Positions 1 to 8,214 of a stretch of DNA of 64,000 nucleotides are shown piece by piece (position 1 is the stretch's first letter; every line of letters starts with the position of its first letter). Source of the DNA: JACJXF01 sp038316435. GTDB lineage: Bacteria > Bacteroidota > Bacteroidia > Bacteroidales > GCA-2748055. Below the pieces are notes generated by a model. That model saw only the letters and a list, made by a program, of their open reading frames with translations, ran no database searches and was not told where the DNA came from. Where the stretch lies: assembly GCA_038316435.1 (NCBI GenBank), contig JBBQAQ010000015.1, forward strand, positions 13,372 to 77,371, given 5' to 3'. The translations under genes and the position numbers were made by a program.

Positions 1-1
1 T

Positions 2-754
2 TTTCAGGGGAGAAAAATGCAACCTGATGATATTCATTATATTGGATACCTTCCAGAAGAAAGAGGCCTTTATAAAAAAATGAAGGTTGGTGAACAGGCA
101 GTTTATCTGGCCCAACTAAAAGGACTTTCACGCCAGGATGCAATGAAAAAGCTGAAGTACTGGTTTGAAAAATTTGAAATGACCGAATGGTGGAACAAAA
201 AGGTTGAAGAACTTTCAAAAGGGATGCAGCAAAAAGTTCAGTTTGTAATTACTATACTTCATGAACCTAAATTGCTTATATTTGATGAGCCTTTCAGCGG
301 ATTTGATCCGATTAATGCGAACCTTCTGAAAAACGAAATTCTGGAGCTAAAACGAAATGGTTCTACGATTATCTTTTCAACACATAACATGAGTTCGGTT
401 GAGGAGCTTTGCGATCATATCAGCCTGATTAATAAGTCGGAAGTTATTCTTGAAGGTCAGATTTTTGATATCAAAAAAAACTACCGTACGAATGTCTACG
501 AATTCAGTTATACAGGAGACCCTGAAAATCTGCTATCAAAACTATCCAAACCCTATGAATTACTGACGAATACTACTGAAAATCATATTCATTTCGCCAG
601 CATCAAAACACCTAGCGAAGATACTGATAATCATCTTCTGAAAGAGCTGATACCATTGGTTAATATTGTATCATTCAATGAATTGATTCCCTCAATGAAT
701 GATGTATTTATCCGCGTGGTTGAGGAAACAAACAAGAAAAATTCCATAGCTTAA
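2..754 (+). CDS. ABC transporter ATP-binding protein (NatA-like), 5' end cut by window edge
   Basis: ATPase subunit of an ABC-2 type exporter, partner of the permease that follows 10 bp later. The frame is open back to base 2, so the Met at 17 is internal; the missing part (about 70-80 residues) should contain Walker A. Visible in order: the family stretch IGYLPEERGLYKKM, the ABC signature LSKGMQQKVQ, Walker B with the catalytic Glu (LLIFDEP), the D-loop SGFDP and the switch His in STHNM. The C-terminal ~100 residues after the ATPase core are typical of NatA-type subunits. The transported substrate cannot be told from sequence; NatAB exports sodium in Bacillus, but many relatives have other or unknown substrates. 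Confidence 0.93.
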   Translation, partial: FQGRKMQPDDIHYIGYLPEERGLYKKMKVGEQAVYLAQLKGLSRQDAMKKLKYWFEKFEMTEWWNKKVEELSKGMQQKVQFVITILHEPKLLIFDEPFSGFDPINANLLKNEILELKRNGSTIIFSTHNMSSVEELCDHISLINKSEVILEGQIFDIKKNYRTNVYEFSYTGDPENLLSKLSKPYELLTNTTENHIHFASIKTPSEDTDNHLLKELIPLVNIVSFNELIPSMNDVFIRVVEETNKKNSIA

Positions 755-764
755 ACATATCCTG

Positions 765-2111
765 ATGCATAAAATTCTACTTATCATTCAGCGGGAATAT
801 CTTACCCGGGTAAAAAAGAAATCATTTCTTGTTATGACAATTCTGGGTCCTGTGCTCTTTGCAGCATTTATGGTTATTCCCGCATGGCTTGCCACAATGG
901 AAGATACAGAAGTCAAAACTATCGCTGTGGTTGATAGCACAAACATTTTTTATAAGATACTTCCTGAAACAGAATTCATCAAGTTCAAATATCCCGAAGG
1001 TATCAGCCTGAAAGATCTTCAAAATAGCTTTGAACAATTGGGTTACAGCGCAATCCTGTTTATCCCTCATAACATTTTATCGTCCAACACAAGTATTTTA
1101 TATTCTAATAAGCAGCCAAGTCTTTCTGTATCAATGCATATCGAGAATTCCATCGAGAAAGAAATTGAACGTCAGAAACTCAAAGCCAATAATATTGAAA
1201 ATCTGGATGAAATATTAAAATCAGTTAAAACCGACATTGATCTGAGAAACATCTCATGGAATGAGGAGGGCCAGGAAAAAGAGAGCAACACAGGACTCGC
1301 TATGGGCATTGGCTATGGAAGCGGGATGCTGATTTATTTCTTCATCTTTTTATTTGGTGCTCAGGTGATGAGGGGTGTAATTGAAGAAAAAACTAATCGG
1401 ATCGTGGAGGTAATTGTTTCATCAGTCAGACCTTTTCAACTCATGATGGGTAAGATCGTTGGCGTGGGGTTGGTAGGACTGACACAATTTGTTCTTTGGG
1501 TATCGCTTACATTTCTCTTTGTCGGAGTAGTTCAGAAAGTGGCATTTCCCGAGCTATCTAAAACGCCTACCGAGCAGGTGCTTTCTCAGGATATCATGAA
1601 CAACCAGCAGTTGCAAAAGCCACAAATGAATTTTACTGAACCAAAACCTCAGATGCTAGAGGAAATTTTCACATCCCTTGGGAGTGTAAATTTCGGTTTG
1701 ATATTAGGCATGTTTATTTTTTATTTTATCGGGGGATATTTGTTATACGGATCTTTTTTCGCAATTATCGGTTCAGCAGTTGATAATGAAGCCGATACCC
1801 AGCAGTTCATGCTTCCGGTTACTCTACCTCTGATCATAGCAATTTTTGTAATGATAAACACCATAAATAATCCGGATGGTCAGTTGGCATTCTGGTTTAG
1901 CATGATTCCACTCACCTCACCGGTTGTGATGATGGTTAGAATACCTTTCCATCCCCCTGCATGGGAGATTATTTTATCTGCCCTTATTCTGGTCATTACG
2001 TTTGTAGGATCAACGTGGATGGCAGGTAAAATCTATAGAACAGGAATTCTGATGTATGGTAAAAAAGCCTCTTACAAGGAACTTTGGAAATGGTTCAGAT
2101 ATAAATCTTAG
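765..2111 (+). CDS. ABC-2 family transporter permease (NatB-like)
   Basis: Membrane subunit of the exporter whose ATPase is encoded just upstream. The 448-residue protein begins with the characteristic cytoplasmic segment (IIQREYLTRVKKKSF) followed by a first membrane helix at about residues 20-42, then a large external domain to about residue 175, then five or so helices in the C-terminal half (around 178-200, 225-255, 310-345, 350-370 and 400-425). This one-plus-five arrangement with a big first loop is usual for ABC-2/NatB permeases. The two genes are almost certainly cotranscribed. Substrate unknown. Confidence 0.9.
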   Translation: MHKILLIIQREYLTRVKKKSFLVMTILGPVLFAAFMVIPAWLATMEDTEVKTIAVVDSTNIFYKILPETEFIKFKYPEGISLKDLQNSFEQLGYSAILFIPHNILSSNTSILYSNKQPSLSVSMHIENSIEKEIERQKLKANNIENLDEILKSVKTDIDLRNISWNEEGQEKESNTGLAMGIGYGSGMLIYFFIFLFGAQVMRGVIEEKTNRIVEVIVSSVRPFQLMMGKIVGVGLVGLTQFVLWVSLTFLFVGVVQKVAFPELSKTPTEQVLSQDIMNNQQLQKPQMNFTEPKPQMLEEIFTSLGSVNFGLILGMFIFYFIGGYLLYGSFFAIIGSAVDNEADTQQFMLPVTLPLIIAIFVMINTINNPDGQLAFWFSMIPLTSPVVMMVRIPFHPPAWEIILSALILVITFVGSTWMAGKIYRTGILMYGKKASYKELWKWFRYKS

Positions 2112-2116
2112 ATATA

Positions 2117-3067
2117 ATGTACCCACTTGATTCACCATCAACGCGAATTGCAATTCTTGATTTTGGAACTAACACCTTCAATCTTCTGATCACAGAAGTT
2201 AGTAATGAAAACAAACTTATCGTTCTTCATACTGCAAAAGAGGCTGTTAAATTGGGTGAAGGAGGAATTACAAGAAAAATTATCACCGACGAAGCTTTCG
2301 AAAGAGGTCTTTCGGCTATTGAACGCCACCTTGTAAGAGTTAAGGAATTTAATGTAAGTAAAGTTTATGCCTTCGCTACCTCAGCAATTCGGGATGCTTC
2401 AAACGGAAAGACATTTATTAATGCAGTAAAAGATCGTTTTGACATTCATGTTCTCATTATCGAAGGTGAAAGAGAGGCTGAAATGATCTACCGTGGGGTA
2501 AGGCTTTCACTTGATATGGATGAGCAACCCGTGTTGATCCTTGATATTGGCGGTGGAAGTAATGAATTTATTATCGCGAATAAAAAAGAAATTTTCTGGA
2601 AACATAGTTTCAATCTGGGCATGGCTCGCTTACTCGAGACGTTTCATCCCTCTGACCCTATCTCTCCATCTGAAATTGATACGCTCACAGCTTATCTGAA
2701 AACGGAATTAAAAGAGCTGTTTTCTGCAGTAAAAGAATTTAAGCCAAACAAGCTTGTGGGCGCCTCTGGTTCATTTGAAACGATTTCGGCTTTACTTCAA
2801 CACCGTTATCCCTCTAAATACACTAAAGGAAGTGTGGCTGCAAGAGAAATAATCTATGAAGATTTTCTTGAGCAACACCAATTACTGTTAAAATCTACAA
2901 TTGAGGAAAGACGGGTAATGCCGGGAATGGAACCGGTGCGTGTTGAAATGATCGTGCTGGCTAGTATTTTTATTAAGATTACCACAGAAGAATGTGGTCT
3001 AAAAAAGATTATTCAGTCCGATTACGCATTAAAAGAAGGTGTTATTGCTGAGATCCTTAACCTTTGA
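2117..3067 (+). CDS. Ppx/GppA phosphatase family protein (exopolyphosphatase-like)
   Basis: Predicted to hydrolyse inorganic polyphosphate or pppGpp. It has the ASKHA-fold phosphate-1 motif near the N-terminus (AILDFGTNTFNLLI, about residues 12-25) and the phosphate-2 motif DIGGGSNEF near residue 142, plus GASGSFET around residue 215. At 316 residues it is the short two-domain form lacking the C-terminal HD-like extension of E. coli Ppx. It starts 5 bp after the permease stop and its stop overlaps the region of the next gene's start, so it sits in the same + strand cluster. Polyphosphatase versus pppGpp phosphatase cannot be decided from sequence. Confidence 0.88.
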   Translation: MYPLDSPSTRIAILDFGTNTFNLLITEVSNENKLIVLHTAKEAVKLGEGGITRKIITDEAFERGLSAIERHLVRVKEFNVSKVYAFATSAIRDASNGKTFINAVKDRFDIHVLIIEGEREAEMIYRGVRLSLDMDEQPVLILDIGGGSNEFIIANKKEIFWKHSFNLGMARLLETFHPSDPISPSEIDTLTAYLKTELKELFSAVKEFKPNKLVGASGSFETISALLQHRYPSKYTKGSVAAREIIYEDFLEQHQLLLKSTIEERRVMPGMEPVRVEMIVLASIFIKITTEECGLKKIIQSDYALKEGVIAEILNL

Positions 3068-3078
3068 TAAACCAAAGA

Positions 3079-4248
3079 ATGGCTAAAATACTTGTTATCG
3101 ACGATGAAAAAAGTATCCGGACAACCTTGCAGGAAATCCTTCAGTACGAAAGCTATGAAGTAGACCTAGCTTCAAGTGGAGCTGAAGGACTTGAGATATT
3201 TGCCCAGAAAAAATATGATATTGTATTATGCGATATCAAGATGCCTGAGATGGATGGGTTGGAAGTACTGGAGAAGATCTTCGAAAAAAATAGTGATACT
3301 CAGGTGATCATGATTTCCGGACATGGCAACGTTGAAAATGCTGTTCAGGCTATCAAACATGGCGCTTATGATTTTATTCAGAAGCCACTGGATTTGAACC
3401 GCTTGCTAATCACCATTCGGAATGCGATGGATAAATCCAGTCTCATTTCCGAAACCACCGTATTAAAGAAAAAAGTCAGCAAAACACTCGAAATGGTTGG
3501 GGAATCCCCTGCCATTATGCAAGTTAAGGAGATGATTGAAAAGGTTGCCCCTACCGATGCTCGGGTTCTTATCACTGGAAATAATGGCACCGGAAAGGAA
3601 CTTGTTGCACGATGGCTTCATGAAAAAAGTGAAAGATCCTCACTACCATTTGTGGAAGTAAACTGCGCGGCAATACCTTCTGAATTAATTGAAAGTGAAT
3701 TGTTTGGTCATGAGAAAGGAGCTTTTACCTCCGCAATTAAGCAAAGAAAAGGCAAGTTTGAGCAGGCTGATGGAGGTACACTTTTTCTGGACGAGATAGG
3801 TGACATGAGTCTTTCAGCGCAGGCCAAAGTATTACGGGCTCTTCAGGAACATAAAATTACAAGGGTTGGATCTGACTCCGACATAACCGTAAATGTGCGT
3901 ATTATTGCGGCAACCAATAAAAATCTAAAGGAAGAAATTGCTAGGAATAACTTCCGTGAGGATCTTTACCACCGCTTAAGTGTCATTCTGATAAATGTTC
4001 CCTCCCTTAATGAAAGAATCGATGACATACCATTACTATCCAGGTATTTTAATGAAATCATCTGTAGCGAATACGGTATTCCACTTAAGGTGATTGAGGA
4101 GGATGCAGTAAAAGCTTTACAAGAAATTAACTGGACCGGGAATATCAGGGAATTCAGAAATGTTCTGGAGAGGCTTATCATATTGTGCGACAAACAGATA
4201 ACATCTAAAGATGTTGCTTTATTCGCCCAACCAATCGGGAAAATGTGA
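3079..4248 (+). CDS. Sigma-54 activator, receiver plus AAA+ domains, no DNA-binding domain
   Basis: NtrC-family response regulator. Start chosen at the ATG of MAKILVIDDE; a TTG-started extension of five codons overlapping the ppx stop is possible but less natural. Receiver domain at residues 1-120 with the phospho-acceptor Asp52 (LCDIKMPEMDG), then the AAA+ core: Walker A-like GNNGTGKE, the sigma-54 contact loop written GAFTSA instead of GAFTGA, Walker B GGTLFLDEIGDM, and the sensor region ending in NWTGNIREFRNVLERL. The protein stops about 25 residues later, at 389 residues, so the Fis-type helix-turn-helix of classical NtrC is absent. It may act on RNAP-sigma54 from solution as described for some DNA-binding-domain-less activators. 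No histidine kinase lies beside it. Confidence 0.92.
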   Translation: MAKILVIDDEKSIRTTLQEILQYESYEVDLASSGAEGLEIFAQKKYDIVLCDIKMPEMDGLEVLEKIFEKNSDTQVIMISGHGNVENAVQAIKHGAYDFIQKPLDLNRLLITIRNAMDKSSLISETTVLKKKVSKTLEMVGESPAIMQVKEMIEKVAPTDARVLITGNNGTGKELVARWLHEKSERSSLPFVEVNCAAIPSELIESELFGHEKGAFTSAIKQRKGKFEQADGGTLFLDEIGDMSLSAQAKVLRALQEHKITRVGSDSDITVNVRIIAATNKNLKEEIARNNFREDLYHRLSVILINVPSLNERIDDIPLLSRYFNEIICSEYGIPLKVIEEDAVKALQEINWTGNIREFRNVLERLIILCDKQITSKDVALFAQPIGKM

Positions 4249-4332
4249 TCTCGCTTTGCTGTTTGCAAAGTTTATCGCATCTTGCATTGAAATTATTCAA
4301 GGTATCAGAATTACCAAACACTCTTTTGCAGA

Positions 4333-5043
4333 ATGAAAATTGATATTGTTATCCCGCTATACAATGAAGAAGAACTGATTATTAAGGTTCTTGATCTGCT
4401 CAATGAAGTAAAGCTCCCGGATTTCGTTTCATCCCGTAAAATCATCATTGTTGACGACGGTTCATCTGATAATTCCTTCGAAGTCGTAAAAAATTATATC
4501 CAAAAAACACCAGAACAATATCTTTTGTTAAAGATGGATAAAAACTCCGGGAAAGGTGCTGCAGTTAGATATGGCATGAATCATGGCGATGGTGAACTGA
4601 TATTTATTCAGGATGCAGATCTGGAATTATACCCTCATGATTTACCTGGTATGTTACTGGTAATGAAAAGCTTAAACGTTGAATTTGTAAATGGCTCACG
4701 ATATCTGCCCGGCATACCACGGCCTCTTTCCTCCTATCGCAGATATCTGGCAAACCAGTTTTTCACATGGCTGACTTCCATCTTTATCAATGTTAAACTT
4801 ACCGACATGGCATGTGGGTACAAACTGTTTACCCGGGAACTTTATAATAAACTCCATTTAAAAGAAAACCGCTTTGGTTTTGAAGCAGAGATAATTCTCA
4901 AAGCTCTCCGAATTAAGAAAAATAATATCACCGAAGTACCTGTAAATTATTTCCCCCGAAATGAAGCCGAAGGCAAGAAGTTCAAAAGTATTGATGCTAT
5001 AAAGATGCTGATTACTATTTTCAGGTATGCTTTTTTTAAATAA
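4333..5043 (+). CDS. Glycosyltransferase family 2 (dolichyl-phosphate glucosyltransferase-like)
   Basis: Transfers a sugar from a nucleotide donor, probably to a lipid phosphate carrier at the inner membrane face. The GT-A fold is plain: IDIVIPLYNEE at the N-terminus, the donor-binding IIVDDGSSD at about 38-46, and the metal-binding FIQDADLELYP at about 95-105. The later segment NGSRYLPGIPRPLSSYRRYLANQ and the acceptor-side DMACGYKLFTRE match polyprenyl/dolichyl-phosphate glucosyltransferases. There is no transmembrane tail (236 residues). It lies 84 bp after the sigma-54 activator and ends convergently with the MBOAT gene. Confidence 0.87.
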   Translation: MKIDIVIPLYNEEELIIKVLDLLNEVKLPDFVSSRKIIIVDDGSSDNSFEVVKNYIQKTPEQYLLLKMDKNSGKGAAVRYGMNHGDGELIFIQDADLELYPHDLPGMLLVMKSLNVEFVNGSRYLPGIPRPLSSYRRYLANQFFTWLTSIFINVKLTDMACGYKLFTRELYNKLHLKENRFGFEAEIILKALRIKKNNITEVPVNYFPRNEAEGKKFKSIDAIKMLITIFRYAFFK

Positions 5044-5060
5044 GGCGATCCTTTAAAAAA

Positions 5061-5185
5061 GTAATGTGGTCAAAAATATTTGGCGATTTTCAAAAAAAGA
5101 ATTAAAAAAAGCTGATTTTTTGTTTTTCGCTACATTAAACATGACGGGTTTAAACCCCGAATGTTTTGTGGTAATGTGATCAAAA
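5061..5185 (+). repeat. 15-bp direct repeats bracketing the GT2/MBOAT junction
   Basis: GTAATGTGGTCAAAA at 5061-5075 recurs as GTAATGTGATCAAAA at 5171-5185 with a single change. The second copy overlaps the last codons of the MBOAT gene. No transposase or terminal inverted repeat accompanies them, so they could be remnants of a small insertion/duplication or chance. Confidence 0.45.
5137..5166. terminator. Candidate bidirectional terminator between convergent genes
   Basis: An interrupted inverted repeat: outer arms AAACAT/ATGTTT enclose CGGGTTT/AAACCCCG with one bulged base. It lies between the ends of the GT2 gene (+) and the MBOAT gene (-). There are T-rich tracts on the left side but no classical long U-run directly after the stem. 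Confidence 0.4.
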
Positions 5186-6694
5186 CTGAAAATAAATAAA
5201 CGGCTGCAACCCTGCTGACCAGAACTGATAGATCACAAAGATTACCATTACCACAATTACCGGTTTAACATAAACCGGAGTGTTAATAAACCAATCGCGG
5301 TACCAGGATTTAACTGAACTTGGTAACCAATGCATAAGATAGCCGATCAGCATTATCGCGAACACCATTTTGTACGAAACCAGCACTTCAGGAATAATGC
5401 TAAAACTGAAGTTATTCCATATTTGAGAAATTAGCTGTCGCGCATGCTCCATGCTATCCGAACGAAACCAGATTCTGGTAAAGGTGATGAAGTTAAAAGT
5501 CAGGAAAACTTTCCAGAAATGAGCAATTAGAAGTGTACTGTTTTCATAAGGACTAATTCGTTTCCAGTACTTATAAACCAAAATTCCCAGGCCGTTTAAG
5601 CCTCCCCAAATAACAAACTGCCAGCTTGCGCCATGCCATAACCCACCAATTAGCATTACCAACATCAGATTAATATTGGTTCTTACAGCGCCATGCTGAT
5701 TTCCTCCGAGGGGAATATAGAGATAATCCTTCAACCAACTTGAAAGTGAAATATGCCATCGTTTCCAGAAATTGCCAAGGTTTTCAGCTTTGTATGGTGA
5801 GTTGAAATTTCGTGGGAGCCTGAATCCCATGAGCAAAGCAACTCCGATGGCAATATCCGTGTATCCTGAAAAATCGCAATAAACCTGAAGTGAATAACCA
5901 TAAAGGGCCATGAGGTTTTCGAAACCTGTATATCCCGTTGGATTGGAAAATACTCTGTCGATCAGGTTTACTGCAAGGTAATCTCCAATCAACATTTTCT
6001 TTACCAAACCATTAATAATCAAAAATATAGCAAAGCCAAACTCTTCCATGGTAAGATGAAAACGCTTATATAATTGAGGAATAAACTCAGATGCTCTGAC
6101 GATTGGACCCGCAACAAGCTGTGGGAAAAAAGAAACATAAAAGCCAAAATCGATTACATTTCTGACTGGCTCAATTTTCCTGCGATACAGGTCTATCGTA
6201 TAAGACATTGTTTGAAAAGTAAAGAATGAGATTCCTACCGGAAGTCCAATGGCTGAAATATCGAAATGCGAACCTGCCACAGTATTTGAGATATCAGCAA
6301 GAAAATTATAAACCCTGAAATCAGTATGAAACAGTTTATTGACGGAATTAGTAAAGAAATAAGAATATTTAAAATAGGAAAGCACGCTCAGATTAAGAAT
6401 TATGCTGAAACTTACGAAGACTTTTCGCCAAGAGTCGGTTTTACTTTTGAATATCAGATTGCCAAGATAAAAATCTGAAACCGTTGCAAAGAGCAAAAGT
6501 AAGATGAAAATCCCACTGGTTTTCCAGTAGAAAAATACACTCACGATAAACAGAAATAAATTCCTGAAACTTCGGTAAGGGTATATTACCGAATAAACCG
6601 CCAGAACAATTGCGAAAAAGATCCAGAAATACAACTGTGTGAATAGCAGTGGTTTCTCAGCGGAAAAAAGTAATATATCCCGAAGTCCGGTCAT
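5180..6694 (-). CDS. MBOAT family O-acyltransferase (AlgI-like)
   Basis: Integral membrane acyltransferase that moves acyl (often acetyl) groups across the membrane onto an extracytoplasmic polymer. The 504-residue protein has about ten hydrophobic helices. It shows the MBOAT signatures NFNSPYKAENLGNFWKRWHISLS and, some 40 residues later, the catalytic-His region GGLWHGASWQFVIWGG. It lies 4 bp downstream of an SGNH-fold esterase gene; MBOAT plus SGNH pairs are the usual two-part machinery for O-acetylating alginate-like polysaccharide, peptidoglycan or teichoic acids. The target here is unknown, though the neighbouring lytic transglycosylase makes a cell-wall or exopolysaccharide role reasonable. 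Confidence 0.92.
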   Translation of the reverse strand: MTGLRDILLFSAEKPLLFTQLYFWIFFAIVLAVYSVIYPYRSFRNLFLFIVSVFFYWKTSGIFILLLLFATVSDFYLGNLIFKSKTDSWRKVFVSFSIILNLSVLSYFKYSYFFTNSVNKLFHTDFRVYNFLADISNTVAGSHFDISAIGLPVGISFFTFQTMSYTIDLYRRKIEPVRNVIDFGFYVSFFPQLVAGPIVRASEFIPQLYKRFHLTMEEFGFAIFLIINGLVKKMLIGDYLAVNLIDRVFSNPTGYTGFENLMALYGYSLQVYCDFSGYTDIAIGVALLMGFRLPRNFNSPYKAENLGNFWKRWHISLSSWLKDYLYIPLGGNQHGAVRTNINLMLVMLIGGLWHGASWQFVIWGGLNGLGILVYKYWKRISPYENSTLLIAHFWKVFLTFNFITFTRIWFRSDSMEHARQLISQIWNNFSFSIIPEVLVSYKMVFAIMLIGYLMHWLPSSVKSWYRDWFINTPVYVKPVIVVMVIFVIYQFWSAGLQPFIYFQF

Positions 6695-6698
6695 AGAT

Positions 6699-8192
6699 CT
6701 AATTTGCAGAGGCTGTGTTTATAAGCCAGTAATTATATTCGTTCAGCAAAGCATTTGAAAACATTTCGGCAATAATCCTGGCACCTCTTGAGTTGAAATG
6801 GATATAATCCGAAGCAGCTAGCGCAGGTTTTGCTGTCACCCAACTAGGCATTGAGTTTTTCCCTCCCATCGCTTCATACATATCCCAAAATACAAATCCT
6901 GAATCGAGGGTTGCTTTCCGCATTGCATCACGTATTCCTTCAAGATTCGGATACGTAATATAATTATCCTTTTCTTTCATCGACATGTCTGAGGGTCCGA
7001 TTACAACAACTGGTATTCCTGGAAGAACTCTTTTTATTACCAGCAGTTCACGCTTAAAATATCTCTCGTAAGCTGAATAATTATCTTTCATGTATGGTAC
7101 CACATTTCCTCCAAACTGAAGGACTACAAGACCCACATCCATCATTTTATACATTTGGGAAAGAAATGCAGTATCTGTTTTTGAGAAAACCAGACCGGAA
7201 CTGCCTCTTAGAGGGATATTATCGAGAGCAACTCCCCATGAATTATCCATTGAAATACCATAAATATTACTAAAGCCAAGTCCGGAAAACTCGAATTTCA
7301 GTTCAGAGGGAGTTTCAGAAAAATGCCATTTGAGTTTTTTTAGCTCTGGTCCAGGTACTAGTTTCAATGAATCTATAATTTTTTCGCCTTCATAAACCTG
7401 TAAATAAACAGGTTCAAAATCGGGTTGAATAAAAAGAGACACGTCAGAGTATTGGCGCGAAGATGCAAAAGCCATAGGAGAAGCCATAAATTTAAGCCAA
7501 GTCCTGTTTCGTGATCCCTTTAACGTATCAGAACGAATAGGTCTGACAAAAGAAAGCATTGCCCCAAAACGTTCATGTCCCAAAGGTGAATTGTTTTCGG
7601 AAAACCCTGTAAAACGCTCCCAATTATCAGAATACTCTTGTTTTATGGAGGATTGGCCATTATACAAAGGAACAGCAGGTATTGTACCGCAACCTGATCC
7701 CCCGAAAGTAATCTGCATTTTATTCCGGATAAATGAACTCATCCGGTCTGCTTCAATCTGTGAATCGCCGTAATGTAAGATTCTCACTAATTTTTTTTGA
7801 GTTTTCAGGTTTCTGAGTTTTCTGAAAAAGGGAAACAAGACTTGAGGGTCTTCACCGGAATATTGCAATGCATAGCTAATTCTTCTCAGGCTATCGGCAT
7901 TGGCTTTAACAGAATCTGAGATCACTGACAATTTCATCTGTTCCTCCGAATCGTTCAGAAGCATGAAAAGTGAGTCTATTTCCTCATCAGAAAGTGGAAT
8001 TTTAGTATTCTGAAGGATGTTGGAAATATCTGCATATTGCACGGTGTCTTTATCCAGAAAATCCTGAGTGGAAGCAAACTTCAGTTTAATATCCTTTCCA
8101 ACCATTACTCCCTTTTCAGGAAAAATCAGTGATAACAAAAAAAGCAAAATAAATACACTGATAATAAAAGCTAAGGTCAGAAAGGGTTTCAT
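6699..8192 (-). CDS. SGNH/GDSL-fold membrane-anchored esterase or acetyltransferase partner
   Basis: A 497-residue protein with an N-terminal signal anchor (about residues 4-22) and a long extracytoplasmic part. The block I nucleophile motif is seen as LHYGDSQIEADR near residue 142. A block with GPSDMSM around residue 400 and the C-terminal DYIHFNSRGARIIAE supply the Asp-x-x-His dyad (DYIH). The roughly 110 residues before the catalytic domain have no recognised fold. The coding sequence is followed by the MBOAT gene after 4 bp, so the two are probably translated together and act as transfer partner (SGNH) and membrane shuttle (MBOAT). Confidence 0.85.
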   Translation of the reverse strand: MKPFLTLAFIISVFILLFLLSLIFPEKGVMVGKDIKLKFASTQDFLDKDTVQYADISNILQNTKIPLSDEEIDSLFMLLNDSEEQMKLSVISDSVKANADSLRRISYALQYSGEDPQVLFPFFRKLRNLKTQKKLVRILHYGDSQIEADRMSSFIRNKMQITFGGSGCGTIPAVPLYNGQSSIKQEYSDNWERFTGFSENNSPLGHERFGAMLSFVRPIRSDTLKGSRNRTWLKFMASPMAFASSRQYSDVSLFIQPDFEPVYLQVYEGEKIIDSLKLVPGPELKKLKWHFSETPSELKFEFSGLGFSNIYGISMDNSWGVALDNIPLRGSSGLVFSKTDTAFLSQMYKMMDVGLVVLQFGGNVVPYMKDNYSAYERYFKRELLVIKRVLPGIPVVVIGPSDMSMKEKDNYITYPNLEGIRDAMRKATLDSGFVFWDMYEAMGGKNSMPSWVTAKPALAASDYIHFNSRGARIIAEMFSNALLNEYNYWLINTASAN

Positions 8193-8214
8193 AGCCTTGG
8201 GGTTAGTGAGTGCT

